This document shows positions 57,479 to 64,000 of a stretch of 64,000 nt of DNA, piece by piece. The notes below the pieces were generated by a model, which made no database searches, had not been told where the DNA came from, and saw only the letters and a program-made list of their open reading frames with translations. Made by a program: the position numbers and the translations under genes. Source of the stretch: Streptomyces tibetensis. GTDB lineage: Bacteria; Actinomycetota; Actinomycetes; Streptomycetales; Streptomycetaceae. The stretch spans positions 1 through 64,000 of the forward strand of contig NZ_SZVW01000025.1 in NCBI RefSeq assembly GCF_007655005.1, read 5' to 3'. Numbering within the stretch: the stretch's first letter is position 1; each line of letters starts with the position of its first letter.

Positions 57479-57904
57479 GTGAACTCGTTCGTCCACAAGA
57501 CCCTGGTGGTGCAGCTCCAGGCGGGCGACACGGAACGTTTCTCCGTGCTCGCCCACCTGAGCTACGACGCCGCGGACCCGTTCGCCGTCACCGTGGTCTT
57601 CAGCCACGACGGCCGCGTTCTCGCCCGGTGGCAGCTGGACCGGGAGATGCTCGGTGACGGGCTGCGGCGTCCGGTCGGGGTGGGCGACGTGCGGATGCGC
57701 CCGCAGTCGCGGGGGATGTGGCAGGAGCTGCGCATGGAGTTCCTCGGCGATGCCCGCCCCGACGGCGGCCGGCACCACGCGGTGGTGTTCGGGTGGGCGC
57801 CGGGGTTCGCGGCGTTCCTGCGGGAGACCCACGAGGTGGTCCCGCCGGGCCGCGAGGAGGTCCATGTCGACGACTTCCTGCAGGGGGTCCTCGCCGGGGG
57901 CTGA
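57479..57904 (+). CDS. SsgA-like sporulation/cell division protein
   Basis: A 141-residue SALP (SsgA-like protein): VHKTLVVQLQAGDTERFSVL, LSYDAADPFAVTVVFSHDGR, RWQLDREMLGDGL and PVGVGDVRMRPQSRG, the conserved SALP core. SALPs guide septum placement and cell-wall remodelling in Streptomyces sporulation; SsgB recruits FtsZ. Which paralogue this is cannot be told; it is not obviously SsgB, whose core is more conserved. GGAGG seven bases upstream fixes GTG 57479. A SigB-type promoter lies just upstream and a hairpin just after. Confidence 0.88.
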   Translation: MNSFVHKTLVVQLQAGDTERFSVLAHLSYDAADPFAVTVVFSHDGRVLARWQLDREMLGDGLRRPVGVGDVRMRPQSRGMWQELRMEFLGDARPDGGRHHAVVFGWAPGFAAFLRETHEVVPPGREEVHVDDFLQGVLAGG

Positions 57905-57911
57905 AGCGCGG

Positions 57912-57939
57912 CCGGTATGAGTAGGCGTACTCATGCCGG
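57912..57939 (+). terminator. Hairpin after the SsgA-like gene
   Basis: CCGGTATGAGTA (57912-57923), loop GGCG, TACTCATGCCGG (57928-57939): 12 bp with one G-U pair, seven bases after the stop. No U-tract. Confidence 0.6.
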
Positions 57940-57987
57940 AGGCCCGCCCCCGCCACGACGATGGGCTCCCCCGAAGAGGAGCCCGCC

Positions 57988-58755
57988 ATGCCCGCTGTGT
58001 CCGACGTACGCCCAGGTCCCCGGCCGTCGCTGCCCGCCGCCCTCGCCTGCGGCGTGCTCGTGGTGCTGGTCCTGTCCGGATGGCACCCGCACGACCGCAT
58101 GACCTGGTTCCTGGAGGTCGTGTGGGTCCTCGTGGGCCTGCCGCTGCTGGTACTGACCCGGCGGCGCTTCCCGCTCACCGGCCTGCTGTGCTGCCTGCTG
58201 GCCGCCCACGCCGTGGTGCTGATGGTGGGCGGCCACTACACGTACGCAGAGGTGCCGCTCGGCGACCGGGTCCGGGACGCCTTCGGTCTGGACCGCAATC
58301 CCTACGACCGGTTCGGCCACCTGATGCAGGGCTTCGTCCCTGCCGTGCTGGTGCGCGAGCTGCTGGTGCGCACCTCGCCGCTGCGCGGCAGCCGCTGGCT
58401 CGCGCCGCTGACCGTGTGCGCCTGCCTGGCCTTCAGCGCCGTCTTCGAGATGCTCGAGTGGGCCGCCGCCGTGGCCGGCGGGCACGCGGCGGACGCCTTC
58501 CTGGCCACCCAGGGCGATGTCTGGGACACACAGTGGGACATGTTCTGCGCCCTCATCGGGGCGAGCGCGTCGCTGCTGCTGCTCAGCCGACTGCACGACC
58601 GGCAACTGGCCACGGTGCCGTCACCGCGAGGTGTAGCGGCGGCGGGTCCACAGCGGCAGGACGAACCAGCACAGCAGGTACCAGCCGACCACGCCGGCGA
58701 CCAGGTAGGGCACGAAACCGTCGTGCGTCGCCACGCGCAGGATCAGCAGCAGTGA
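57988..58755 (+). CDS. DUF2238 (YjdF-like) membrane protein with a read-through tail
   Basis: A 255-residue membrane protein with about six helices: ALACGVLVVLVLSGW, FLEVVWVLVGLPLLVL, LLCCLLAAHAVVLMVGGHYT, YDRFGHLMQGFVPAVLVREL, FSAVFEMLEWAAAVAGG and WDMFCALIGASASLLLL, matching YjdF. The tail after about residue 210 (SPRGVAAAGPQRQDEPAQQV and on) lies opposite the next gene and is hydrophilic and repetitive, probably an extension after stop loss. AGAGGAG (57975-57981) favours ATG 57988 over 57961. GGGCTCC (57963-57969) can pair with GGAGCCC (57978-57984) and cover part of that ribosome site. Confidence 0.85.
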   Translation: MPAVSDVRPGPRPSLPAALACGVLVVLVLSGWHPHDRMTWFLEVVWVLVGLPLLVLTRRRFPLTGLLCCLLAAHAVVLMVGGHYTYAEVPLGDRVRDAFGLDRNPYDRFGHLMQGFVPAVLVRELLVRTSPLRGSRWLAPLTVCACLAFSAVFEMLEWAAAVAGGHAADAFLATQGDVWDTQWDMFCALIGASASLLLLSRLHDRQLATVPSPRGVAAAGPQRQDEPAQQVPADHAGDQVGHETVVRRHAQDQQQ

Positions 58756-59118
58756 GGCGGTCGTCGTGGCGAGCAGCAGCACGAGGCCGAGCAGGGTGAG
58801 CCGGGAGGCCAGCTGCACCGCCTGCGGTTTGACGCGCCGACCGGAGACGAGGCGGTGCAGGGACACCGGTCCTATGAGCGCCCCGGTCGCGCAGGCACCC
58901 AGAACGACCGTCACGAGGTAGATCGTCTGGTCGGTGTCGGAGAGATCCGCGTACTTCTCGGTGAACACCACGGTGAGCAGGAAGCCGAACAGGATCTGGA
59001 CGCCCATCTGCGCCACGCGGACCTCCTGGATGAGCTCCTGCCACATCCGGTCCGCTCTCTCCTCCTCCGTCTCGTTGCGCCCCCGGCGCATGGCCCCGCC
59101 CTCAGCCGCGTCCGCCAC
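58621..59118 (-). CDS. DUF6328-like four-helix membrane protein
   Basis: A 165-residue protein: a charged N terminus (RRGRNETEEERADRMWQELI) and about four transmembrane helices (MGVQILFGFLLTVVF, TIYLVTVVLGACATGALIG, LTLLGLVLLLATTTASLLL and YLVAGVVGWYLLCWFVLPL). The QELIQEVRVAQMGVQILFGF segment resembles the actinobacterial DUF6328 family as I remember it. AAGGAGGA fixes GTG 59118. Its 3' 135 bases overlap the end of the convergent YjdF-like gene. Confidence 0.8.
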   Translation of the reverse strand: MADAAEGGAMRRGRNETEEERADRMWQELIQEVRVAQMGVQILFGFLLTVVFTEKYADLSDTDQTIYLVTVVLGACATGALIGPVSLHRLVSGRRVKPQAVQLASRLTLLGLVLLLATTTASLLLILRVATHDGFVPYLVAGVVGWYLLCWFVLPLWTRRRYTSR

Positions 59119-59267
59119 TGTTCCTCCTTGGTGTGAGATCCGAGCCCTCCTCTTGCCCGGGTTCCCCGGAACGACTCCTCGTCCCGGCGCCGGTGGCGGT
59201 TTGAGCGATCAGGGGACGGTTACACGGACGGCGCGAATGACGCAGAGCCCGAGGAGGTCGTGGACGC

Positions 59268-59615
59268 ATGTCCGATACGCAGCTCACCGTGACGCTCAGC
59301 GGCGGAGGCACCGACGACGCACGAGCGGTCGTCCGGGCCCTGGAAGGCACGTTCGGTGCGCCGGACGAGCTCCCCGCCGACGGCAGCGCGACGGTCCACA
59401 CGGCGACCTTCGACGGGGAGAGCGGCGCGGGTTCCGCCGGTGGTGACGCAAAGGCCTCCGGGCGGCTGTCCGCGCCCGTGACCGTCACCGTGCAGGGCAG
59501 CCCGGAGGCCGTGCGGCGGGCGAGCGACACGCTCACCCGGGCCTTCACGGCACGCGACGACGGAGCCGCCTCCGGCGACCAGGAGCAGGAGAGGCAGCTG
59601 CTCCTGGAGCCGTGA
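59268..59615 (+). CDS. Hypothetical protein (115 residues)
   Basis: A small soluble acidic protein with no recognised family. It has a beta-alpha-beta look: QLTVTLSGGGTDDARAVVRA, then VTVTVQGSPEAVRRASDTLT, separated by a Gly/Ser/Ala linker, which suggests two related half-domains. GAGGAGG nine bases upstream supports ATG 59268. It ends ten bases before the convergent aldo/keto reductase gene. Confidence 0.65.
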   Translation: MSDTQLTVTLSGGGTDDARAVVRALEGTFGAPDELPADGSATVHTATFDGESGAGSAGGDAKASGRLSAPVTVTVQGSPEAVRRASDTLTRAFTARDDGAASGDQEQERQLLLEP

Positions 59616-59624
59616 AAGCCGGCC

Positions 59625-60608
59625 TCACCAGCGGGATTCGACCTGGTCCCGGATACGCCGGTCGTACAGGTCGCGGATCGCCGCCAGGGTCTCACCGGGC
59701 AGCTCCGGGAGGCGGGCGGCGGCCGCGTTGGCCCGGGCCTGCTCGGGCGAGCGCGCGCCGGGGATCACGGTCGTGACGCCCGGCTGTTCGACGATCCAGC
59801 GCAGGGCCAGCTGGGCGGGGGTGCAGCCCTCGGGGGCGAGTGCCGCGAACTCGGCGGCCGCCTCCACACCGGTGGCGTAGTCGACGCCGGAGAAGGTCTC
59901 GCCCTGGTCGAAGGCCTCGCCGTGCCGGTTGTAGGTGCGGTGGTCGTTCTCCGGGAAGACGGTGTCCCGGGTGTACTTGCCCGACAGCAGGCCGGAGGCC
60001 AGCGGCACCCGGGCGATGATGCCGACGCCCGCCGCACGGGCGGCCGGGAGCACCTCGTCGAGGGGCTTCATGCGGAACGGGTTGAGGATGATCTGCACGC
60101 TCGCGACGTTCGGCCGGGCGATCGCGGTCAGCGCCTCCTCGCAGGTCTCGACGCTGACGCCGTAGGCGGCGACGCGCTCCTCCTCGACGAGGGTGTCGAG
60201 CGCGTCGAACACCTCGTCCGTGGAGTAGACGGGGGTGGGCGGGCAGTGCAGCTGCACCAGGTCGATCCGGTCGACGCCGAGGTTGCGCCGGGAGCGGTCG
60301 TTCCAGGCGCGGAAGTTGTCGAGCACGTAGTTCCCGGGGATCTGGTCGACCCGGCGGCCCATCTTCGTGGCGACCATGACGTGCAGGTCCGGGCGGCCGC
60401 TGAGGAACGCGGCGATGGTCTGCTCGCTGCGGCCGTCGCCGTAGACGTCGGCGGTGTCGAAAAAGGTCACCCCGGCCTCGGCCGCCGTCTCCAGTACCGC
60501 GAGGGCTTCCTTGTCGTCGACGTCTCCCCAGTCGGCCCCCAGCTGCCAGGTGCCGAGTCCGATGACGGAGGCGTGCTGACCCGACCTGTCGAATGTGCGC
60601 TCGTCCAT
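59625..60608 (-). CDS. Aldo/keto reductase
   Basis: A 327-residue NADPH-dependent AKR-superfamily reductase. Catalytic tetrad: Asp and Tyr in FFDTADVYGDGRSEQ, Lys in MVATKMGRR, and His in DLVQLHCPP; cofactor-binding segment TTVIPGARSPEQARANAAA. The start ATG 60608 fits the family N terminus (MDERTFDRSGQHASVIGLGT) although the ribosome site is weak. It resembles YajO/Tas-type members acting on small aldehydes. It is divergent from the cholesterol-oxidase-like gene, with a palindrome between them. Confidence 0.9.
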   Translation of the reverse strand: MDERTFDRSGQHASVIGLGTWQLGADWGDVDDKEALAVLETAAEAGVTFFDTADVYGDGRSEQTIAAFLSGRPDLHVMVATKMGRRVDQIPGNYVLDNFRAWNDRSRRNLGVDRIDLVQLHCPPTPVYSTDEVFDALDTLVEEERVAAYGVSVETCEEALTAIARPNVASVQIILNPFRMKPLDEVLPAARAAGVGIIARVPLASGLLSGKYTRDTVFPENDHRTYNRHGEAFDQGETFSGVDYATGVEAAAEFAALAPEGCTPAQLALRWIVEQPGVTTVIPGARSPEQARANAAAARLPELPGETLAAIRDLYDRRIRDQVESRW

Positions 60609-60674
60609 GGGCGTCAGTCTGTCACCTGTCACGACACCGCGCGGAAGGTATCGCTCCGGCCCGTCACGCCCACC

Positions 60675-60698
60675 CAATTCACTCACACGAGTGAATTG
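60675..60698. promoter_or_regulatory. Operator candidate between aldo/keto reductase and cholesterol-oxidase-like genes
   Basis: CAATTCACT (60675-60683), CACACG, AGTGAATTG (60690-60698): a perfect 9-bp inverted repeat in the 139-base divergent region. It is AT-rich compared with its surroundings and 50 bases before the oxidase start. A dimeric regulator, possibly of TetR type, is the likely binder; the nearest TetR gene is at 62469. Confidence 0.6.
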
Positions 60699-60747
60699 AT
60701 GCGACAGGAACACGTCACGTGTCAACCGGCCCCTAGCGTGACCTGAC

Positions 60748-62472
60748 GTGACCACCGGTTCAACGAACAACCACCCGTCGGACGCCTCGTCCTGGACCCG
60801 CCGACGCCTCCTCCTCACCGCCGCCGCACTGGCCGCCGTACCCGGTCTGCCGGCGGATCCGGCGGCCGCCGCCGCGCAGCTGCCCGACTTCCCCGGGGAT
60901 GTCGCGCTGTACCGCTCGGCGTACCGGAACTGGGTCGGCGAGATCACCGCCGACGGCCTGTGGGCCTGTGCGCCGGACAGCCCGGAACGGCTGGCCGCCG
61001 TCGTCAACTGGGCGTGGCGGCACGGGTGGCGGGTGCGCGCCCGGGGCGCCTCGCACGGCTGGTCACCCCTGACGGTCACGGAGGGGACGCCGTCCGGAGC
61101 GCCGGTCCTCCTCGTCGACACCACGCCCCACCTCACCGGTCTGGCCCTGGACTCCCCCACCGCCGTGCGTGCCGGAACCGGCGTGACCATGGAGGCCCTG
61201 CTGACCTTCCTGGAGGGGCACGGCCTCGGTGTCACGGCCGCTCCCGCTCCCGGTGTGCTGACGCTGGGCGGTGCGCTCGCCGTCGACGCGCACGGCACCG
61301 CCGTACCCGCGCGGGGTGAGCGACGGCGGTCGGGGCACACCTACGGCTCCCTCAGCAATCTGGTCCTGTCCCTGACGGCGGTCGTGTGGGACTCCGGGGC
61401 CGGCGCGTACGTGCTGCGCACGTTCCACCGCGACGAGGCGGACTGCGCCGCGCTGCTGACCCACCTCGGGCGGTCCCTGGTGACCGAGGTGGTGCTGCGG
61501 GTGGGCGCGAACACCGACCTGAGGTGCGTGAGCCGTACGGACGTCCCGGCCGGGGAGCTGTTCGCCGCGCCCGGCTCGGACGACGGGCGGACGTTCGCGA
61601 GCTACCTGGACGAGGCGGGGCGGGTCGAGGCGATCTGGTTCGCCTTCACCGAGCACCCCTGGCTGAAGGTGTGGAGCGTCTCCCCCACCCGGCCGCTGAC
61701 CTCGCGGAAGGTGACGCGGCCGTACAACTACCCGTTCTCGGACAACATCCCGGGGCCGGTGGCGGAGCTGGTCGGCCGGATGACGTCGGACGCGGCCTGG
61801 TACCTGGCGCCGGTGCTCGGCGCCGCCCAGTACGAGGCCGCGGCGCTGGGGTTGGTGACGACGCTGTCCGCCGACCTGTGGGGGCCGTCCAAGAACACGC
61901 TGCTGTATCTGAAGCCGAGCACGCTGCGGGTGCACGCCGACGGCTACGCGGTCCTCACCTCGCGGGACCGGGTGCAGGAGGTCGTCTCCGAGTTCGCCGC
62001 GTTCTACCGCGAGCGGCTGACGGCGTACGCCGCCCGGGGCAGCTTCCCGGTCAACGGCTCGGTGGAGATCCGGGTGACCGGCCTGGACGACCCGGGCGAC
62101 GTGGAGGTCTCCGGGGCCCGCCCGCCGCTGCTGTCGGCGCTCCGGCCGCCCGAGGAGCACCCCGAGTGGGACACGGCCGTGTGGCTGGACGTCCTCACGC
62201 TGCCGGGCACACCGGACGCGGAGGCCTTCCTGCGCGAGATCGAGCGGTTCCTCCTGCGCACGTTCGACGGCGGTTCTGCGCTCACCCGGGTGGAGTGGTC
62301 CAAGGGGTGGGCGTACACGGACGACGGGGTGTGGAGCGACGAGGAGGTGCTGGGCGGCGTCGTTCCGGCGGCGGTCGGCACCGCCGCCTGGGCGGAGGCG
62401 GACGGGGTGCTCGACCGCCTCGACCCGCACCGCGTGTACGGAAACGCCTTCCTGGACCGGCTGTTCGGCTAG
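60748..62472 (+). CDS. Secreted cholesterol oxidase-like FAD enzyme (VAO type)
   Basis: A 574-residue flavoenzyme matching the type II (Brevibacterium-type) cholesterol oxidase along its length. Residues 1-42 are a Tat signal peptide (SWTRRRLLLTAAALAAVPGL). The mature part starts LPDFPGDVALYRSAYRNWVG; RPRG/HGW-type motif RARGASHGWSPL retains the His (His103) corresponding to the covalent FAD-linking histidine; PAPGVLTLGGALAVDAHGTA and GHTYGSLSNLVLSLTAVVWD form the FAD domain; PFSDNIPGPVAEL and VEWSKGWAY lie in the substrate cap. It would oxidise a sterol-like alcohol outside the cell. No ribosome site precedes GTG 60748, so the message may be leaderless. Confidence 0.88.
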   Translation: MTTGSTNNHPSDASSWTRRRLLLTAAALAAVPGLPADPAAAAAQLPDFPGDVALYRSAYRNWVGEITADGLWACAPDSPERLAAVVNWAWRHGWRVRARGASHGWSPLTVTEGTPSGAPVLLVDTTPHLTGLALDSPTAVRAGTGVTMEALLTFLEGHGLGVTAAPAPGVLTLGGALAVDAHGTAVPARGERRRSGHTYGSLSNLVLSLTAVVWDSGAGAYVLRTFHRDEADCAALLTHLGRSLVTEVVLRVGANTDLRCVSRTDVPAGELFAAPGSDDGRTFASYLDEAGRVEAIWFAFTEHPWLKVWSVSPTRPLTSRKVTRPYNYPFSDNIPGPVAELVGRMTSDAAWYLAPVLGAAQYEAAALGLVTTLSADLWGPSKNTLLYLKPSTLRVHADGYAVLTSRDRVQEVVSEFAAFYRERLTAYAARGSFPVNGSVEIRVTGLDDPGDVEVSGARPPLLSALRPPEEHPEWDTAVWLDVLTLPGTPDAEAFLREIERFLLRTFDGGSALTRVEWSKGWAYTDDGVWSDEEVLGGVVPAAVGTAAWAEADGVLDRLDPHRVYGNAFLDRLFG

Positions 62473-63053
62473 GGCGTGAGATACGCCTGGACGGTCGGGG
62501 CGTACCGGTCCGTCAGGGCGTCGACGGTGCTCGCCCTCAGCTCGGTGGCGCGGGCGATGCCGTACATCACGCCGAGGCCGAGCAGGGTGGCCACGGCCAG
62601 TTCGGCCCGCAGGGCCGCGTCGGGGCCGGTGAGGCGGGCGGTGAGCCGGTCGGTCACCTGGGTGCGGAAGTTGGCACGCAGGATGTCGCCCTGCTCGCCG
62701 TGCAGAGGGGCGAACACGATCCGCAGCAGTGGGTCGGCGCCCTGCTCGGACTGGCTGACCAGGACGTGCCGGACCATGTGCGGGCCGAGGGCGTCGAGCG
62801 GCGCGGCGAGCAGCGCTTCGGCGTCGGTCTCGAAGGACATGACCCGGGCGAACAGCGCGTCCTTGTTGCCGAAGTACTTGAGGATCAGCGGCGGGCTCAC
62901 TCCGGCGCGGTCGGCGACGGCCTTGAGGGTGATGTCGCCGTGTGCGTGCCGGGCCAGCAGGTATCGGGCCGCTTTCAGAATGGCCGTCCTGGTCGACTCG
63001 GCGTCCCTGCGGGCGGGTGTGGGCGTGACGGGTGGAGTGCTCACGGCACTCAT
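62469..63053 (-). CDS. TetR-family regulator
   Basis: A 194-residue TetR repressor: ARRDAESTRTAILKAARYLL, HGDITLKAVADRAGVSPPLI and LKYFGNKDALFARVMSFETD (HTH about residues 14-70), then a TetR_C domain typical of actinobacterial repressors. ATG 63053 overlaps the stop of the upstream MFS gene as ATGA, so it is translated after it and probably controls it. Its TAG stop uses the same CTAG (62469-62472) that holds the stop of the convergent oxidase gene. Confidence 0.9.
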   Translation of the reverse strand: MSAVSTPPVTPTPARRDAESTRTAILKAARYLLARHAHGDITLKAVADRAGVSPPLILKYFGNKDALFARVMSFETDAEALLAAPLDALGPHMVRHVLVSQSEQGADPLLRIVFAPLHGEQGDILRANFRTQVTDRLTARLTGPDAALRAELAVATLLGLGVMYGIARATELRASTVDALTDRYAPTVQAYLTP

Positions 63054-64000
63054 GCTCCCTCCATGGTCTGCTCGCGCGCGCCCCGGGTGCGCTCCCGGGC
63101 CCGATCCGGGCCGTCCGTGGCGTCCTCGGCGGAGTCGCCGGGGATGCACAGGGCCGCCGCCGCGGCCGGCAGGGCGACCGCCCCGGCCATCGCGAACGCC
63201 AGCAGATAGCCGTGCAGGGTGGGCACCGGGACGCCGGCGACCGGGCTGGTGTGGTGCACCAGGACGGCGGCCACGGCGGCGCTGGAGCAGGCCTGGCCGA
63301 TCGTGCGCATCAGGACGTTGACGCCGTTGGCGGAGGCGGTCTGCCCGGGCGGTACGGCCCGCAGGATGAGGGTGGGCAGCGCCGAGTAGGCCAGGGTGGT
63401 GCCGATCGCGACGACCGTGGCCCCCGCGATGATCATCCACAGCTCACGGCTGTCGGCGATGCGCACGGCGTACCCGGCGGCGATGACCGTCGCCCCGAGG
63501 GCGAGGGTGATGCGCGGCCCCCGGGCGGCGGAGATGCGGGCGGAGACGGGCGACAGCAGCAGCATCACGATGCCGCTGGGCAGCAGGCACAGCCCGGTGG
63601 CGACGATGGACAGTCCGAGCCCGTACCCGGTGGCCTCGGGCGCCTGCACCAGCTGGGCGGTGACGAGGGTGTTGGCGTAGAACGCGAACCCGGCGAGCAG
63701 AGCGGCCACATGGGACAGGCCGACCCGGGGCTGCCCCACCAACCGCAGGTCCACCAGGGGCCATTCGCTCCGGAGCTGCTGCCACGACCACAGCGCGAGC
63801 ACGACGACGGCGGCGGCGAACAGACCCACGACACGGGCGCTGCCCCAGCCCCACTGCCCGCCCTGCGACACTCCGAGCAGCAGGCAGACCAGCCCGGCGG
63901 CAAGACCGATGGTGCCCGGTACGTCGAAGCGGCCGGGCTCGCGCACCGGCGACTCGCGCACCGCCCACCACACCGAGGTCACACCTGCGGCGCCGAGGAC
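63050..64000 (-). CDS. MFS drug-efflux-type transporter, 5' truncated
   Basis: The C-terminal 316 residues of a DHA2-type (14-helix) major facilitator; the gene runs past the end of the window. Visible helices include VPGTIGLAAGLVCLLLGVSQ, VGLFAAAVVVLALW, LSHVAALLAGFAFYANTLVT, GLGLSIVATGLCLLPSGIVM and ALPTLILRAVPPGQTASANG. The soluble tail (SAEDATDGPDRARERTRGAR) is charged. Coupled to a downstream TetR gene, it is probably an inducible multidrug exporter. Confidence 0.87.
   Translation of the reverse strand, partial: VLGAAGVTSVWWAVRESPVREPGRFDVPGTIGLAAGLVCLLLGVSQGGQWGWGSARVVGLFAAAVVVLALWSWQQLRSEWPLVDLRLVGQPRVGLSHVAALLAGFAFYANTLVTAQLVQAPEATGYGLGLSIVATGLCLLPSGIVMLLLSPVSARISAARGPRITLALGATVIAAGYAVRIADSRELWMIIAGATVVAIGTTLAYSALPTLILRAVPPGQTASANGVNVLMRTIGQACSSAAVAAVLVHHTSPVAGVPVPTLHGYLLAFAMAGAVALPAAAAALCIPGDSAEDATDGPDRARERTRGAREQTMEGA

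Overview
The window is high-GC chromosomal DNA with strong codon-position bias, GTG/ATG starts preceded by GGAGG-type ribosome sites, overlapping ATGA/GTGA junctions, and families typical of Streptomyces (WhiB, SsgA-like, SigB-family sigma factor, RsbW-like ATPases, DUF5133, DUF1206, an F420-type LLM oxidoreductase). It is best read as a Streptomyces chromosome segment rich in stress-response and accessory functions. No rRNA, tRNA, CRISPR array, insertion sequence or prophage was recognised. Both ends cut through genes.

Layout. (1) 1-5.0 kb: the end of an alpha-glucan operon, treS (5' truncated), maltokinase and glgB, linking trehalose, maltose-1-phosphate and branched glucan. (2) 5.0-9.5 kb: a YbdK-type carboxylate-amine ligase, a small membrane protein, a fatty acyl-CoA ligase-like enzyme, an RsbW-like ATPase and a PRC-barrel protein. 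(3) 9.7-15.7 kb: a stressosome-like partner-switching cluster: STAS antagonist, RsbR-, RsbS- and RsbT-like proteins, an ATPase-PP2C fusion containing an in-frame 60-bp tandem repeat, and a GAF-PP2C phosphatase. (4) 15.9-19.6 kb: type II NADH dehydrogenase and a FUSC membrane protein. (5) 19.6-23.9 kb, minus strand: an anti-sigma-like ATPase, a SigB-family sigma factor, DUF5133, an ANTAR-GAF protein, DUF1206 and a hypothetical protein. (6) 24-26.7 kb: a frameshifted Orn/Lys/Arg-type decarboxylase, a candidate structured small RNA and a cNMP-binding protein lacking a DNA-binding domain. (7) 26.7-38.7 kb: a transporter, an ArgP/LysE-type pair, two TetR regulators, a saccharopine dehydrogenase-like enzyme, WhiB-like, DUF488, a flavin dehydrogenase, AlkB-like, a metallo-hydrolase, DUF4032 and a two-domain universal stress protein. 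(8) 38.8-42.3 kb: a translationally coupled trio, receiver-thioredoxin reductase fusion, cNMP-sensing histidine kinase and UBP-type zinc finger, the best candidate for a poorly described signalling system. (9) 42.4-51.2 kb: a large LuxR ATPase regulator, an SGNH hydrolase, AIM24, then TPR protein, polyprenyl synthase and threonine dehydratase-like enzyme behind a long palindrome. (10) 51.5-64 kb: a membrane pseudokinase, serine hydrolase, LLM oxidoreductase, zinc-ribbon protein, SsgA-like protein with a SigB-type promoter, small membrane proteins, aldo/keto reductase, a cholesterol-oxidase-like flavoenzyme and an MFS-TetR pair.

Working together. Regions 3 and 5 plus the ATPase at 8.6 kb contain most parts of a general stress pathway: sensor scaffold, switch kinase, phosphatases, anti-sigma candidates and a sigma factor. 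Two sites matching the published SigB/SigH-type consensus (GNNT, 14-16 bases, GGGTAC) lie inside the window, one before the SsgA-like gene. Region 8, divergent from the universal stress protein gene, may carry redox and cyclic-nucleotide input. Functions are inferred from sequence families; nothing here was tested by a database search.
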